Assembly (NCBI GenBank): GCA_963729935.1
Contig: CAVSPW010000002.1
Coordinates: 1,054,001-1,118,000 of the forward strand
Origin: CAIKMD01 sp963729935
Lineage (GTDB): Bacteria > Pseudomonadota > Alphaproteobacteria > ATCC43930 > CGMCC-115725
DNA: 64,000 nucleotides
Direction of reading: 5' to 3'
Numbering within the stretch: position 1 is the first letter of the stretch; each line of letters begins with the position of its first letter. Below the pieces are notes generated by a model. That model did no database searches. It was given only the letters and a program-made list of their open reading frames with translations, and was not told where the DNA came from. Made by a program: the position numbers and the translations under genes. Below, in pieces: positions 17,467 to 27,154 of the stretch.

Positions 17467-18216
17467 TTATCCGTGCTGCGGCGTGTCCCCCAACAGCGCC
17501 TGCAATACGGCGAGCCCCGCGAGCGCCGCCGTATCGGCACGCAATACAAGGGGGCCCAGACTGACCGGGCAAACAAAGGGGAGTTTCTTGAGGGCGTCAA
17601 GCTCCGTCTCGGCGAACCCGCCCTCGGGCCCGATCAGCACCGCCCAAGGACCGGGACGCGCGGCCTTGAGCGCCGCAGCGATCGGCGGCGCTGTCCTCGA
17701 TTCGTCACACAAGAGGAGGCGCCTCGACCCGTCCCATCCCGCGATCAGGCGCTCGAGCGGTTGCGGCGGGTGGATCTGCGGTACGGTCAGCCGCTCGCTC
17801 TGCTCGGCTGCTTCGATCGCGTGGGCGTGCAGCCGTTCCAGATTGACGCGCTCGACGGCAGTGTGGCGCGTCATCACCGGATAAAGCGCGCTTGCGCCGA
17901 GCTCGGTCGCCTTTTCCACGAGGAAACCGATCCGCGCCCGCTTGATCGGCGCGAAGACGAGCCAAAGATCGGGATCGTGGGTCTGGACGCGGGTCTGCCG
18001 GTCGAGCGCGACCTGGCACCAGCCGCGCCCGAAACTCTCGATCCGGGCCGAGTATTCGCCGCTCTTGCCGTCGAAGAGCGCGATCCGCTCGCCTTCCTTC
18101 AGGCGCATGACCGATTTTAAATAATGCGCTTGTTCCGGCGCGAGCATCAATGTCTGGCCCGATGCCAGATCGGCCTCGACGAAGAGTCGGGTTTGAGCTT
18201 TCTCGCGCATCTGCAC
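17467..18216 (-). CDS. rsmE: 16S rRNA m3U1498 methyltransferase
   Basis: A 249-residue SPOUT-class enzyme that methylates N3 of U1498 in 16S rRNA. The N-terminal PUA-like part has HYLKSVMRLKEGE. The knotted SAM-binding domain shows KRARIGFLVEKATELG, HAIEAAEQSERLTVP, LIGPEGGFAETELDA and LGPLVLRADTAALAGLA, all family hallmarks. It is divergent from ubiA across a 35-base spacer, which must contain compact promoters. Confidence 0.95.
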   Translation of the reverse strand: MQMREKAQTRLFVEADLASGQTLMLAPEQAHYLKSVMRLKEGERIALFDGKSGEYSARIESFGRGWCQVALDRQTRVQTHDPDLWLVFAPIKRARIGFLVEKATELGASALYPVMTRHTAVERVNLERLHAHAIEAAEQSERLTVPQIHPPQPLERLIAGWDGSRRLLLCDESRTAPPIAAALKAARPGPWAVLIGPEGGFAETELDALKKLPFVCPVSLGPLVLRADTAALAGLAVLQALLGDTPQHG

Positions 18217-18251
18217 TTGAGCTTAGCACGGAGCACGGCCATCCTCGTGCC

Positions 18252-19145
18252 ATGACCGATATCCGCATGGGCGATTGGGTCGATCGCTACGCCCCGCCCC
18301 GATTGCGCCCTTTTGCGCGCCTGGCGCGGCTCGACCGCCCGATCGGCACCTGGCTGCTGCTATTTCCCTGTTGGTGGGGAATTGCGCTCGCGGCCACGCG
18401 CTGGCCCGATTGGTGCCTGATTGCGCTTTTCGGCGTCGGCGCCGTCGTGATGCGCGGCGCGGGCTGCACCTTCAACGACATCGTCGACCGCGATTTCGAC
18501 GGCAGGGTCGAGCGCACGCGCACGCGGCCGATACCGAGCGGCGCCGTCAGCCTGCGCGGCGCCGTCGCGTTCATGGCGCTGCAGCTCGCCATCGGCGCCG
18601 CCATCCTCTTCTCGCTCAATGCGTTGTCGATCGCGTTGGGGATCGGGGTCATCGCGCTCATCGGCACCTATCCCTTCATGAAGCGCTTCACCTATTGGCC
18701 GCAATTCTTTTTGGGCCTCAATTTCAACTGGGGCGCCTTGATGGGATGGACGGCGGTGCGTGGCGATCTGGGCTGGCCGCCTACACTCCTCTATCTTGGC
18801 GGCATTGCCTGGACGCTCGGCTACGACACGATCTACGCGCATCAGGACAAGGACGATGACGTCTTGATCGGCGTCAAATCCTCGGCGCTGGCGCTCGGCC
18901 GGCTGACCCGGCCGTTCCTCTTTGTCTTTTATCTCGCCGCGATCATCCTCTGGGCCGCGGCGGGCGAGGCGGCGGGGTTCGGCCTGCCCTTCCGCATCGC
19001 GCTCGTCCTCGTGTTCTTCCAATTGTGCTGGCAGGCGGCGAAGGTCGACATCGACGATCCGGCCGACTGCCTCGCCAAATTCAAATCGAACCGCGTGACC
19101 GGTTGGATCCTGCTTCTGGGCATCGTCGCCGCGCATGTCGTCTGA
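18252..19145 (+). CDS. ubiA: 4-hydroxybenzoate octaprenyltransferase
   Basis: Membrane prenyltransferase of ubiquinone synthesis. The 297-residue protein has the first Asp-rich motif NDIVDRDFDGRVERT and the second one GYDTIYAHQDKDDD, plus RPIGTWLLLFPCWW in the first helix, as in UbiA. The ATG at 18252 fits the family N-terminus; the frame is open upstream. It overlaps the next gene by 11 bases, so the two are probably co-expressed. Ubiquinone is the electron carrier feeding the respiratory chain. Confidence 0.96.
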   Translation: MTDIRMGDWVDRYAPPRLRPFARLARLDRPIGTWLLLFPCWWGIALAATRWPDWCLIALFGVGAVVMRGAGCTFNDIVDRDFDGRVERTRTRPIPSGAVSLRGAVAFMALQLAIGAAILFSLNALSIALGIGVIALIGTYPFMKRFTYWPQFFLGLNFNWGALMGWTAVRGDLGWPPTLLYLGGIAWTLGYDTIYAHQDKDDDVLIGVKSSALALGRLTRPFLFVFYLAAIILWAAAGEAAGFGLPFRIALVLVFFQLCWQAAKVDIDDPADCLAKFKSNRVTGWILLLGIVAAHVV

Positions 19146-19788
19146 CGCGGCACGTTTCATCCGCGCCCAAACCGCGATCGCGGCGCCGCCGCTCGTGCCG
19201 GAAATCCGGCTTCATCTCGCGAGCGAAGTCACGCCCTTGTGGCAAGCGACCGAGGCAACGCTCGCGCAAAGCCAATTGCCGCCGCCTTATTGGGCCTTCG
19301 CCTGGGCGGGCGGCCAAGCCTTGGCGCGCTACGTGCTCGATCATCCGGCGATCGTCGCCGGGCGCGACGTGCTCGATTTCGGCGCCGGCTCCGGGCTTGT
19401 CGCGATTGCCGCGGCCAAGGCCGGCGCGCGCCGCGTCACCGCGGCCGAGATCGATGCTTTCGCGGCCGCCGCCATCGATCTCAACGCGCAGATCAACGAG
19501 GCGGCCATCGCGGTCGAGACCACCGATATCGTCGGTCGCGCGGATGCGTCCTGGCAGGTCGTGCTGGTGGGCGACATGTGCTACGAGCGGCCCTTGGCCG
19601 AGCGTCTGGTGAATTGGCTGCGCAGGCTGGCCGGCGCGGGCGCCACCGTGCTCTTGGGCGATCCCGGCCGCGCCTACCTGCCCAAGAGCGGCCTTGACGA
19701 GCTGGCGCGCTACGCCGTGCCGACGCCGCTCGATCTCGAGGACCGCATCGAGCGTGTCGGCGTCGTGTGGCGGCTCTGCCCAGCGTGA
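19135..19788 (+). CDS. Class I SAM methyltransferase (ETF-beta lysine methyltransferase-like)
   Basis: A 217-residue Rossmann-fold methyltransferase. SAM-binding motif I is VLDFGAGSGLVAIAAAKAGA (about 79-98), motif II is TAAEID, and the acceptor-side segment is LLGDPGRAYLP. The PPYWAFAWAGGQALARY stretch and the DPGR motif resemble the METTL20/ETFB-lysine methyltransferase group, whose bacterial members modify electron transfer flavoprotein beta and some ribosomal proteins. That identity is inferred from memory of motifs. It overlaps the 3' end of ubiA. Confidence 0.75.
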   Translation: MSSDAARFIRAQTAIAAPPLVPEIRLHLASEVTPLWQATEATLAQSQLPPPYWAFAWAGGQALARYVLDHPAIVAGRDVLDFGAGSGLVAIAAAKAGARRVTAAEIDAFAAAAIDLNAQINEAAIAVETTDIVGRADASWQVVLVGDMCYERPLAERLVNWLRRLAGAGATVLLGDPGRAYLPKSGLDELARYAVPTPLDLEDRIERVGVVWRLCPA

Positions 19789-19858
19789 TCCCGGCGGGGT
19801 GACGCCGGGGGCGACGCTCGCTATATGTGATGAGATTGCTGCCGCTTTAGGATCGCGC

Positions 19859-21214
19859 ATGCCGCCCAAGGATCAAACGCCGCAAGACCCTCTCGCCTTG
19901 CTCGACGATCTCATCGCCCGCGCCCGCAAGGCCGGTGCCGATGCGGCCGATGCCGTGCTGGTCGAGGGCGCGTCGTTGAGCCACGCGCAACGCCTCGGCA
20001 AGGTCGAAAAGCTCGAGCGCGCCGAGGGCTATGACCTCGGCCTGCGCGTGCTGATCGGCAAAAGACAGGCGATCGTCTCGTCCAATGATCGCAGCGCCGC
20101 AGCGCTCGCCGCCTTGATCGAGCGCGCCATCGCCATGGCGAAGACCGTGCCCGAGGATCCCTATTGCGGCCTCGCCGATTCGTCCGAACTGGCGCGCGAT
20201 TGGCCCGATCTCGATCTCGTCGATCCGCAAGAGCCCGCGCCCGAAGCGTTGATCGCGCAGGCCGGGGCCGCCGAGGACGCCGCGCGCGCGGTCGCGGGCG
20301 TGACCAATTCCGAAGGCGCCGAAGCCGGCTGGAGCCGGTCGCGCATTGCGCTCGCCGCGTCGAATGGCTTCGCCGGCTCCTACGGCATGACCCATCGCAG
20401 CGTCAGCGTCGCCGTGCTGGCCGGGACCGGGACGGGCATGGAGCGCGATTACGATTTCTCGAGCGCGATCTGGGGCGAAGATTTGGCCGATCCGGTCGCC
20501 ATCGGCAAGAGCGCGGGGGAGCGCGCCGTCAAGCGCCTGGGCGCGCGCAAGGTCGCGACCTGCCAGGCGCCGGTCGTGTTCGATCCGCGCGTCGCGGGCG
20601 GCATGCTGCGCCATCTCGTCGGCGCGATCAGCGGGCCCGCGATCGCACGCGGCACGAGTTTTCTGAAGGACAAGCTCGGCCAGCGCATCATGCCCGCGGG
20701 GATATCGATCATCGACGACCCACACCGCAAGCGCGGCCTCAGGGCCAAGCCCTTCGACGGCGAAGGCGTGCGCAACGGCCGCCGCGCGATCATCGAAGAC
20801 GGCGTGCTCCAGACATGGCTTCTCGATTTGCGCTCGGCGCGGCAGCTGGGCCTCAAGAGCACCGGCCATGCCAGCCGCGGCACGTCGGGTCCGCCGGGGC
20901 CCGGCCCGACCAATCTTTTTTTGGAGCCCGGCGCGGTGACGGCCGCCGAACTGATCGGCGACATCACGCACGGATTTTACGTGTGCGAGCTGATGGGCAT
21001 GGGCGTCAACGGGGTGACCGGCGATTACAGCCGCGGCGCCGCCGGATTCTGGATCGAGAATGGCGAGATCGCCTATCCGGTGAGCGAGCTCACCATCGCC
21101 GGCAATCTCAAAGACATGTTCATGCATCTGACGCCGGCCAATGATCTCGTCTTCAAGACCGGCAGCGACGCGCCAAGCTTGCGCATCGATGGCATGACGG
21201 TCGCGGGCGCGTAA
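19859..21214 (+). CDS. pmbA: TldD/PmbA family protein TldE
   Basis: A 451-residue partner subunit of TldD. It lacks the HExxxH zinc motif, as expected for TldE/PmbA, and shows family segments VTNSEGAEAGWSRS, GISIIDDPHRKRGL, FDGEGVRNGRRAIIEDGVLQTWLLD, and the C-terminal MGMGVNGVTGDYSRGAAGFWIENG. The ATG at 19859 gives the family N-terminus. It follows the methyltransferase by 70 bases on the same strand. Its separation from tldD (10832-12265) is common in proteobacteria. Confidence 0.93.
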   Translation: MPPKDQTPQDPLALLDDLIARARKAGADAADAVLVEGASLSHAQRLGKVEKLERAEGYDLGLRVLIGKRQAIVSSNDRSAAALAALIERAIAMAKTVPEDPYCGLADSSELARDWPDLDLVDPQEPAPEALIAQAGAAEDAARAVAGVTNSEGAEAGWSRSRIALAASNGFAGSYGMTHRSVSVAVLAGTGTGMERDYDFSSAIWGEDLADPVAIGKSAGERAVKRLGARKVATCQAPVVFDPRVAGGMLRHLVGAISGPAIARGTSFLKDKLGQRIMPAGISIIDDPHRKRGLRAKPFDGEGVRNGRRAIIEDGVLQTWLLDLRSARQLGLKSTGHASRGTSGPPGPGPTNLFLEPGAVTAAELIGDITHGFYVCELMGMGVNGVTGDYSRGAAGFWIENGEIAYPVSELTIAGNLKDMFMHLTPANDLVFKTGSDAPSLRIDGMTVAGA

Positions 21215-21234
21215 CTTTTCGCGCGTGCCGCTCT

Positions 21235-22152
21235 TTATGCAATGATCGCGATCGGTTCGTCGGCGAGGCCGATGCTCGCCGGCAGATGCGCGCGGATATC
21301 GCCGTCGATCTGCACCGGCGCGCCCGCGGGCCCGCGCAGTTCGATCCGCTCGCTGATCCGGATTGCGACGTCGCGCTGCCGCGAAAGCCGCCCCAGCACC
21401 ACCGCCGCCATATAGCGCAGGGCTGCGCCGCGGGAGAGCGCGGGAAAGATCACCGCGTGCAATTGACGCTGATCGAGCCGCGCCGCGGGCGCGAGCACGA
21501 AACGTCCGCCATAGAAATGCGCGCGCGCGACCACGAGTGCGGCGCATTGCAGCGCGGCGCCGTCGACCGACGCATCGACGCAACGGCCGGCATGTCGCGC
21601 AAGCTGCGCCAGGCTCCCCAGCACATAGGCGCCCTTGCCGATGCGGCGTTTCAGCGCGAGATCGAGATGCGCCACGACCTCGGCATCGAAGCCGACACCC
21701 GCCATCAAGAGAAAGCGCCAGGGCTCGGCGCGCTCGGCGCTCAAGATCTCGCCGGGCCAGATTCGCCGCGCGGGCGCGAAAGCGGCGATGCGCGCAAGGG
21801 TCTCGAGATTGCGCGGCAGGCCCAGCTCATTCGCCAGCACATTGGCGGTGCCGAGCGGCAAAATCGCCAAAGGCAGGCTCGTGCCGACCAGCCCATTCAC
21901 CGCCTCGTTGATCGTGCCATCGCCGCCCGCCACCGCGACCGCATCGAAGCGCGCCACATCGGCCCCGCGGGCGAGATCGAGCGCGTGCAGGGGACCTTCG
22001 GTCTCGACGAGCGTCACGGCGGCGCCCAAAGCGTCGAGCGCCGCGCGCCAGCGCGCCAGCTTCTTGGCGGCGCGATGCCCGGCGGTAGGATTGTGGATGA
22101 CGAGGAGCCGGCGCGCGCGTTCTTTTTCCCTGCTCGCCCCTTCGCCGCTCAT
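21235..22152 (-). CDS. Diacylglycerol-kinase-family lipid kinase (YegS/BmrU-like)
   Basis: A 305-residue lipid kinase with the catalytic-domain signature VAGGDGTINEAVNGLVG (nucleotide-binding GGDGT), preceded by LVIHNPTAGHRAAKKL. GTANVLANELGLP and MAGVGFDAEVVAHLD are also family hallmarks. It probably phosphorylates a diacylglycerol-like or sphingoid lipid; the exact substrate is unknown. It is transcribed away from the lipid A operon across a 184-base divergent spacer. Confidence 0.88.
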   Translation of the reverse strand: MSGEGASREKERARRLLVIHNPTAGHRAAKKLARWRAALDALGAAVTLVETEGPLHALDLARGADVARFDAVAVAGGDGTINEAVNGLVGTSLPLAILPLGTANVLANELGLPRNLETLARIAAFAPARRIWPGEILSAERAEPWRFLLMAGVGFDAEVVAHLDLALKRRIGKGAYVLGSLAQLARHAGRCVDASVDGAALQCAALVVARAHFYGGRFVLAPAARLDQRQLHAVIFPALSRGAALRYMAAVVLGRLSRQRDVAIRISERIELRGPAGAPVQIDGDIRAHLPASIGLADEPIAIIA

Positions 22153-22336
22153 ACCGCCCCCGTTCTTGCCGCGCCTCCATAGCGGATGGAAAGGCTGCGC
22201 GCCATCATGCGACCGACAAGAATGCTTGCAAAACAGCCACTTCGCCGATAGATACGGCCCCGCACGGGGAGCGGCGCCATGCTATGATGGCGGTGCGTTT
22301 TTGCGACCAACCCAAGCCTTGGACACAGCGTCAGAT

Positions 22337-24160
22337 TTGAGCGCCTCAGCCGATCCCAGCGCCCGCCGCGAATTCAGCCACGACACGGCGCCGTTGATGC
22401 GCCGGCTCGTCACAGAATTCCTGCGGCCTCATCTTGGCAAGATGGCGCTGGCCTTCGCCGCGATGGGGATTGTTGCCGCCTCGACCGCGGCCAATGCCTG
22501 GCTGATGCAGCCGCTCCTGGACAAGGTCTTCGTCGAGCGCAACGAGACCCTCCTACTCGTCATCCCGGCGGCGGTCATCGTGCTCGCGCTCGTCAAAGGC
22601 TTGGCCGGCTATGCGCAATCGGTGTGGATGACCACGATCGGCCAGCGCATCGTCGCCAATATCCAGCTGAAGCTCTTCGCGCGGCTGATGCGCGCCGACC
22701 TCGCCTATTACCACGCCAACCCCACCGGCACCCTCGTCTCGCGCTTTACCAATGATGCCGGCCTCTTGCGCGGCTGCGCAACCAACGTCATGGCCGGCAT
22801 CGGCAAGGAAGCCGTCACCGCAATCTTCCTCGTCGCGCTGATGTTCTATCAGGACTGGCTGCTCGCGCTCATCGCCTTCATCGCCTTTCCGATCGCGTTC
22901 CGTCCGATGCAAAAGATCGGCCGGCGCATGCGGCGCGTTTCCGCCAATACCCAGGTCGAGCTCGGTCAGTTCATGACCTTGCTCAATCAGACCTTCCAGG
23001 GCGCGCGCCACGTCAAGGCCTACGGCATGGAATCCTATGAGATGTCGCGCGCCGGGCGCATCATCGAAAACCTCTACCGCCTGGTGGAGCGCGCGCAGCG
23101 CATCCGTTCGATCTCCTCCCCGATGATGGAAACCCTGGGCGGTGTCGCGGTCGCGCTCGTCATCCTTTACGGCGGCCATCAGGTGTTCAGCGGCGCGCGC
23201 AGCGCCGGCGCGTTCTTCTCCTTCGTCACCGCCCTGCTCTTGGCCTATCAGCCGATCAAGACGCTGGCCAGCCTTAACACGAACTTGCAAGAGGGCCTCG
23301 CCGCGGCGCAACGGCTCTTCACCGTGCTCGATGTCGAGCCCGAGATCCGCGAGCGCGATAACGCCGCCGCGCTCGAGATCGCCGGCGGCGAAGTTCGCTT
23401 CGACGGCGTGCGCTTCGCTTATGGCGATGGCAGCGAGGCGCTCAAAGGCGTGACCCTCGAGATCCCGGCGGGCAAGACCGTGGCGCTGGTGGGCGCGTCC
23501 GGCGCGGGCAAGTCGACCATCATGAATCTGATCCCGCGGTTCTACGACGCGACCCAGGGCGCGGTGCGCATCGACGGCCAGGACGTGCGCGACGTGACCT
23601 TGGCATCCTTGCGCGGCGCGATCGGGCTGGTGAGCCAGGAGGTGAGCCTCTTCGACGACACGGTGCGCGCCAATATCGCCTATGGGCGGTTCGGCGCAAG
23701 CGAGGCCGAGATCGAAGCCGCCGCGCGCGCCGCGGCGGCGGATGATTTCATCCGCGCCCTGCCGCAAGGCTATGACACGGCGGTGGGCGAGCATGGCGTC
23801 AAATTGTCCGGCGGCCAACGCCAGCGCCTTTCGATCGCACGCGCGATGTTGAAGAACGCGCCGATCCTGCTGCTCGACGAAGCGACCTCTGCGCTCGACA
23901 CCGAATCCGAGCGCCAGGTGCAGACCGCGCTGAAGAGCCTGATGCGCGGGCGGACCACGCTGGTGATCGCGCATCGGCTCTCGACCGTGATCGAGGCGGA
24001 CATCATCTACGTCATCGATGACGGCCGCGTCGTCGAGCGCGGCAGCCACGCCGAATTGCTGCGGCGCGACGGCGCCTATGCGCGGCTTCACGCCATGCAG
24101 TTTCTCGGCGGCGACGTACCGATGCGCGCATCGGCGGCCGAGGCACCGGCCCAGGCCTGA
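22337..24160 (+). CDS. msbA: Lipid A export ABC transporter, fused permease/ATPase (MsbA-type)
   Basis: A homodimeric half-transporter that flips lipid A-core across the inner membrane. It has an N-terminal six-helix domain, then the ATPase with Walker A GASGAGKST, Q-loop VSQEVSLF, signature LSGGQRQRLS, Walker B ILLLDEATSALD and the switch histidine IAHRLST. The gene order with an acyltransferase, waaA, lpxK and lpxL supports the MsbA assignment over a generic exporter. The start is uncertain: TTG at 22337 gives 607 residues, ATG at 22397 gives 587, and neither has a convincing ribosome site. First gene of a five-gene plus-strand operon. Confidence 0.9.
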   Translation: MSASADPSARREFSHDTAPLMRRLVTEFLRPHLGKMALAFAAMGIVAASTAANAWLMQPLLDKVFVERNETLLLVIPAAVIVLALVKGLAGYAQSVWMTTIGQRIVANIQLKLFARLMRADLAYYHANPTGTLVSRFTNDAGLLRGCATNVMAGIGKEAVTAIFLVALMFYQDWLLALIAFIAFPIAFRPMQKIGRRMRRVSANTQVELGQFMTLLNQTFQGARHVKAYGMESYEMSRAGRIIENLYRLVERAQRIRSISSPMMETLGGVAVALVILYGGHQVFSGARSAGAFFSFVTALLLAYQPIKTLASLNTNLQEGLAAAQRLFTVLDVEPEIRERDNAAALEIAGGEVRFDGVRFAYGDGSEALKGVTLEIPAGKTVALVGASGAGKSTIMNLIPRFYDATQGAVRIDGQDVRDVTLASLRGAIGLVSQEVSLFDDTVRANIAYGRFGASEAEIEAAARAAAADDFIRALPQGYDTAVGEHGVKLSGGQRQRLSIARAMLKNAPILLLDEATSALDTESERQVQTALKSLMRGRTTLVIAHRLSTVIEADIIYVIDDGRVVERGSHAELLRRDGAYARLHAMQFLGGDVPMRASAAEAPAQA

Positions 24161-24163
24161 GGG

Positions 24164-24907
24164 ATGGACTTCATCAAGGCGCTGCTGCGCAGCGAGGCGG
24201 GCTTGCGGCTCTCGTGCTGGCTCGTCCAAGCCTATGTCCGTCTGGTTTATCGCACCTGCCGCTGGACGGTCGAAGGCGCGCCGTTCCCGCAGGCGATCCA
24301 CTCCGCGGGCGGCGCCTTCATCCTCGCCTTCTGGCACGGCAGATTGCTGATGATGCCGATGGCATGGCAGCGGCTCGCACCGATGCACATGCTGATCTCC
24401 TCTCATGCCGATGGCCGCCTGATCGCCGGCGCAGTACGCCATTTCGACATCGATTCGGTCGCGGGCTCCTCCAATGACGGCGGCAGCGCGGCCTTGCGCG
24501 CGATGGTGCGCTGGCTCAAATCGGGCGATTGCGTCGGGATCACGCCCGACGGGCCGGATGGGCCGGCGATGCGCGCGAGCCGCGGCATCGTCGCGGTCGC
24601 GAAGCTGGCCGACGCGCCGGTCCTGCCCCTGGCCTATGCGACGCGGCGCCGCCGCATCCTTGGCACCTGGGATCGCTTCCACCTGCCTTTCCCCTTCAGC
24701 CGCGGTATCTTCATCTGGGGCGAGCCGATCCATATCGGCGCCGAACTCGACCCAACCGCGATGGAAGAACGCCGCGCCATGATCGAGCAACGGCTCAACC
24801 TCATCACCAGCGAGGCCGACAGGCGCATGGGCCATGAAGCGGTTGCACCGGGCACGATGGATCGCGCGGCGTTGCGCGAGAAGCGGCGCGCGACGGGTCC
24901 GCGATGA
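24164..24907 (+). CDS. DUF374 lysophospholipid acyltransferase-family protein
   Basis: A 247-residue membrane-associated protein of the DUF374 group within the LPLAT superfamily. The acyltransferase-like motif is AFWHGRLLMMPM, and the later blocks are DGRLIAG, SSNDGGSAALRAM, GITPDGPDGPAM and VLPLAYATRRRR. It starts three bases after msbA and its stop overlaps the waaA start (ATGA). The context between MsbA and the Kdo transferase suggests a role in lipid A or phospholipid acylation. Its substrate is not established. Confidence 0.88.
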   Translation: MDFIKALLRSEAGLRLSCWLVQAYVRLVYRTCRWTVEGAPFPQAIHSAGGAFILAFWHGRLLMMPMAWQRLAPMHMLISSHADGRLIAGAVRHFDIDSVAGSSNDGGSAALRAMVRWLKSGDCVGITPDGPDGPAMRASRGIVAVAKLADAPVLPLAYATRRRRILGTWDRFHLPFPFSRGIFIWGEPIHIGAELDPTAMEERRAMIEQRLNLITSEADRRMGHEAVAPGTMDRAALREKRRATGPR

Positions 24908-26199
24908 GCCGGCTCCTCTCGCTCTATCAGGCCAGCACCACCGCGCTCGGCCCATTGGTCGCGCTCTATCTCGCCCGCCGCATGGCGCACGGCAAGGAAG
25001 ATCGCGATCGCTTCTCCGAGCGCCAAGGCGTCGCCAGCCACGCCCGCCCGCCGGGGCCGCTCGTCTGGGTTCACGCCGCGAGCAACGGCGAAGCGGTCTC
25101 GATGCTCTCTCTGATCGATCGGTTGCTGGTCGAGCGCCCGGCGCTTTCCGTTCTGGTGACGACCGGAACCGTGACCTCGGCTCGGCTTTTGGCTCATCGC
25201 TTGCCCGCCGACCGGGCCTGGCATCAATATGTGCCGGTCGACCGGCCGGCCTATGTGAGGCGTTTTCTCGATCATTGGCGGCCCGACTTGGCGCTGTGGG
25301 TCGAGTCGGAATTATGGCCCAACCTCATTTGCCAAACCGACCGCACAGGGATTCCACTGTTGCTCTTGAACGGGCGCATGTCGGCGCGCTCCTTCCGTGG
25401 CTGGCAGCGCGTGCCGGGGCTGATCGCGCCCTTGCTCGCCTGCTTCGAGCTCTGCCTGGCGCAAGACGAGTTGCAGGCCGAGCGCTTCCGCCGGCTCGGC
25501 GCCGCCGCCGCGGCGACGGTCGGCGATCTGAAGACCGCCGCTGCGCCTCTGCCCTTCGATGAAAACGAGCTCGCCCGCATCGCCGCGCGCGCGGTCGATC
25601 GTCCGCTTTGGCTCGCGGCCAGCACACATCAGGGCGAGGAAGAGGCGGCCGCCGCAGTTCACCGCGCGCTGAAGCGCGAGCGCCCCGGGCTCCTCACCAT
25701 CATCGCACCGCGCCATCCCGCCCGCGCGGACGAGATCGCGGCGATGCTCGAACGCGCCGGCCTCACCGTGGCGCGGCGCGCCCGGGGCGAGACGCTCGAT
25801 TCCTCCACCGATATCTACCTCGCCGACACGCTCGGCGAGCTGGGACTGTTTTACCGCCTCGCCGGCATCGCCTTCATCGGCGGCTCGCTCACGCCGAAGG
25901 GCGGGCACAACCCGCTCGAGGCGGCGTTGCTCGATTGCGCGATCTTGCATGGTCCCGATATGAGCAACTGCGCCGCCATGGCGGAGTCCCTCGCCGCGGC
26001 CGGCGCCACCGTCACGGTGCGCGATGCGAGCGAATTAGCCTCCGCGGTGGGCCGCCTGCTCGGCGATCCGGTCGAGCGGGCGGCGCGGGCGGCCGCCGCC
26101 GCCGGCATCGCCGCCGATAATCGCGCGGTGCTCGATGCCGTGCTGGAACGGGTCGCGCCCTGGCTCGACCGTCTGTCATCGCATGCTCGAAGCGCCTGA
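24904..26199 (+). CDS. waaA: 3-deoxy-D-manno-octulosonic acid (Kdo) transferase
   Basis: A GT-B glycosyltransferase that adds Kdo from CMP-Kdo to the lipid A precursor at the inner membrane. The 431-residue protein has an N-terminal membrane anchor, then WVHAASNGEAVS, VTTGTVTSARL, WVESELWPNLI, LLNGRMSARSFRGWQR and the donor-site segment FIGGSLTPKGGHNPLEA. All are WaaA family motifs. It overlaps the DUF374 gene and lpxK. Confidence 0.95.
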   Translation: MSRLLSLYQASTTALGPLVALYLARRMAHGKEDRDRFSERQGVASHARPPGPLVWVHAASNGEAVSMLSLIDRLLVERPALSVLVTTGTVTSARLLAHRLPADRAWHQYVPVDRPAYVRRFLDHWRPDLALWVESELWPNLICQTDRTGIPLLLLNGRMSARSFRGWQRVPGLIAPLLACFELCLAQDELQAERFRRLGAAAAATVGDLKTAAAPLPFDENELARIAARAVDRPLWLAASTHQGEEEAAAAVHRALKRERPGLLTIIAPRHPARADEIAAMLERAGLTVARRARGETLDSSTDIYLADTLGELGLFYRLAGIAFIGGSLTPKGGHNPLEAALLDCAILHGPDMSNCAAMAESLAAAGATVTVRDASELASAVGRLLGDPVERAARAAAAAGIAADNRAVLDAVLERVAPWLDRLSSHARSA

Positions 26200-27154
26200 G
26201 TTCTGGGCAAAGCCGGGGCTGCTCTCCGGCCTGTTGTTGCCGCTGGCCTGGGGCCATTCGGCGCTGGGCGCGGCGCGGCGCCGTTTCAGCCACAGCTGGC
26301 GCGCGAGCGTGCCGGTGCTTTGCGTGGGCAACCTCGTCGTCGGCGGGGCGGGAAAAACGCCGGTGAGTTTGAGCCTGGCGCGGATCATGACCGAAGCCGG
26401 GATCTCGCCCCACATCCTGAGCCGCGGCTATGGCGGCAGCCTCGGCGGGCCGCTGCGCGTCGATCCGGCGCGGCACAGCGCCGCCGAGGTTGGCGACGAG
26501 CCGCTCCTGCTGGCGCAAGCGGCGCCGACCTGGATCGGGCGTGATCGCGTCGCATCGGCGCGCGCCGCCATCGCCGCCGGCGCGCGAATCCTGCTGCTCG
26601 ATGACGGGTTCCAGAATCCGGCGCTGCATCAGGACGTGGCGCTGGTCGTGGTCGACGGCGCCTACGGGCTCGGCAATGGCCGCGTCATCCCGGCGGGGCC
26701 TCTGCGCGAGCCCGTGGAATGCGGACTCGCGCGCGCTCAGGCCGTGGTCCTGATGGGCGCGCCGCAGGCAAGCCTCGCACTCGCGGACAAAACCGTGTTG
26801 CGTGCGAGGCTCGCGCCGCGCGGCAGCGACGATTTCAAAAACAAAAAGGTGGTCGCCTTCGCCGGGATCGGACAGCCGAGGAAATTCTTCGAGACGCTCC
26901 GGGAAATCGGCGCCGAGCTCGCCGCGACGCACGCGTTTGCAGACCATCACCCTTATCGCGATACCGAGCTGGCACGGCTCGCCGCCGAGGCAAGCGAGCA
27001 AGACGCCGCGCTCGTAACCACGGAGAAGGACGCGGTGCGCGTTGAACCGGCCTGGCGGCAGCGCCTGTGCGTGTTGAAGGTCGAGGTCGAGTGGGAGGAC
27101 ACGGCTGCGCTGATGCGTGTTCTTGCCCCGGTGATGGCACGGCGCGATGGCTGA
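26183..27154 (+). CDS. lpxK: Tetraacyldisaccharide 4'-kinase
   Basis: Phosphorylates the 4' position of the lipid A disaccharide to give lipid IVA. The 323-residue protein has an N-terminal membrane helix, the P-loop-like VGNLVVGGAGKTPVSLSLA, then SRGYGG, VGDEPLLLA and LLLDDGFQNPALHQDVALVVVDG. The ATG at 26183 lies within the end of waaA (17-base overlap) and matches the family start. LpxL follows with an 8-base overlap. Confidence 0.95.
   Translation: MLEAPEFWAKPGLLSGLLLPLAWGHSALGAARRRFSHSWRASVPVLCVGNLVVGGAGKTPVSLSLARIMTEAGISPHILSRGYGGSLGGPLRVDPARHSAAEVGDEPLLLAQAAPTWIGRDRVASARAAIAAGARILLLDDGFQNPALHQDVALVVVDGAYGLGNGRVIPAGPLREPVECGLARAQAVVLMGAPQASLALADKTVLRARLAPRGSDDFKNKKVVAFAGIGQPRKFFETLREIGAELAATHAFADHHPYRDTELARLAAEASEQDAALVTTEKDAVRVEPAWRQRLCVLKVEVEWEDTAALMRVLAPVMARRDG

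Noticed and set aside
22553..24955. Open frame of 800 codons on the minus strand
   Set aside because: Antisense to msbA and the acyltransferase gene; no motifs.
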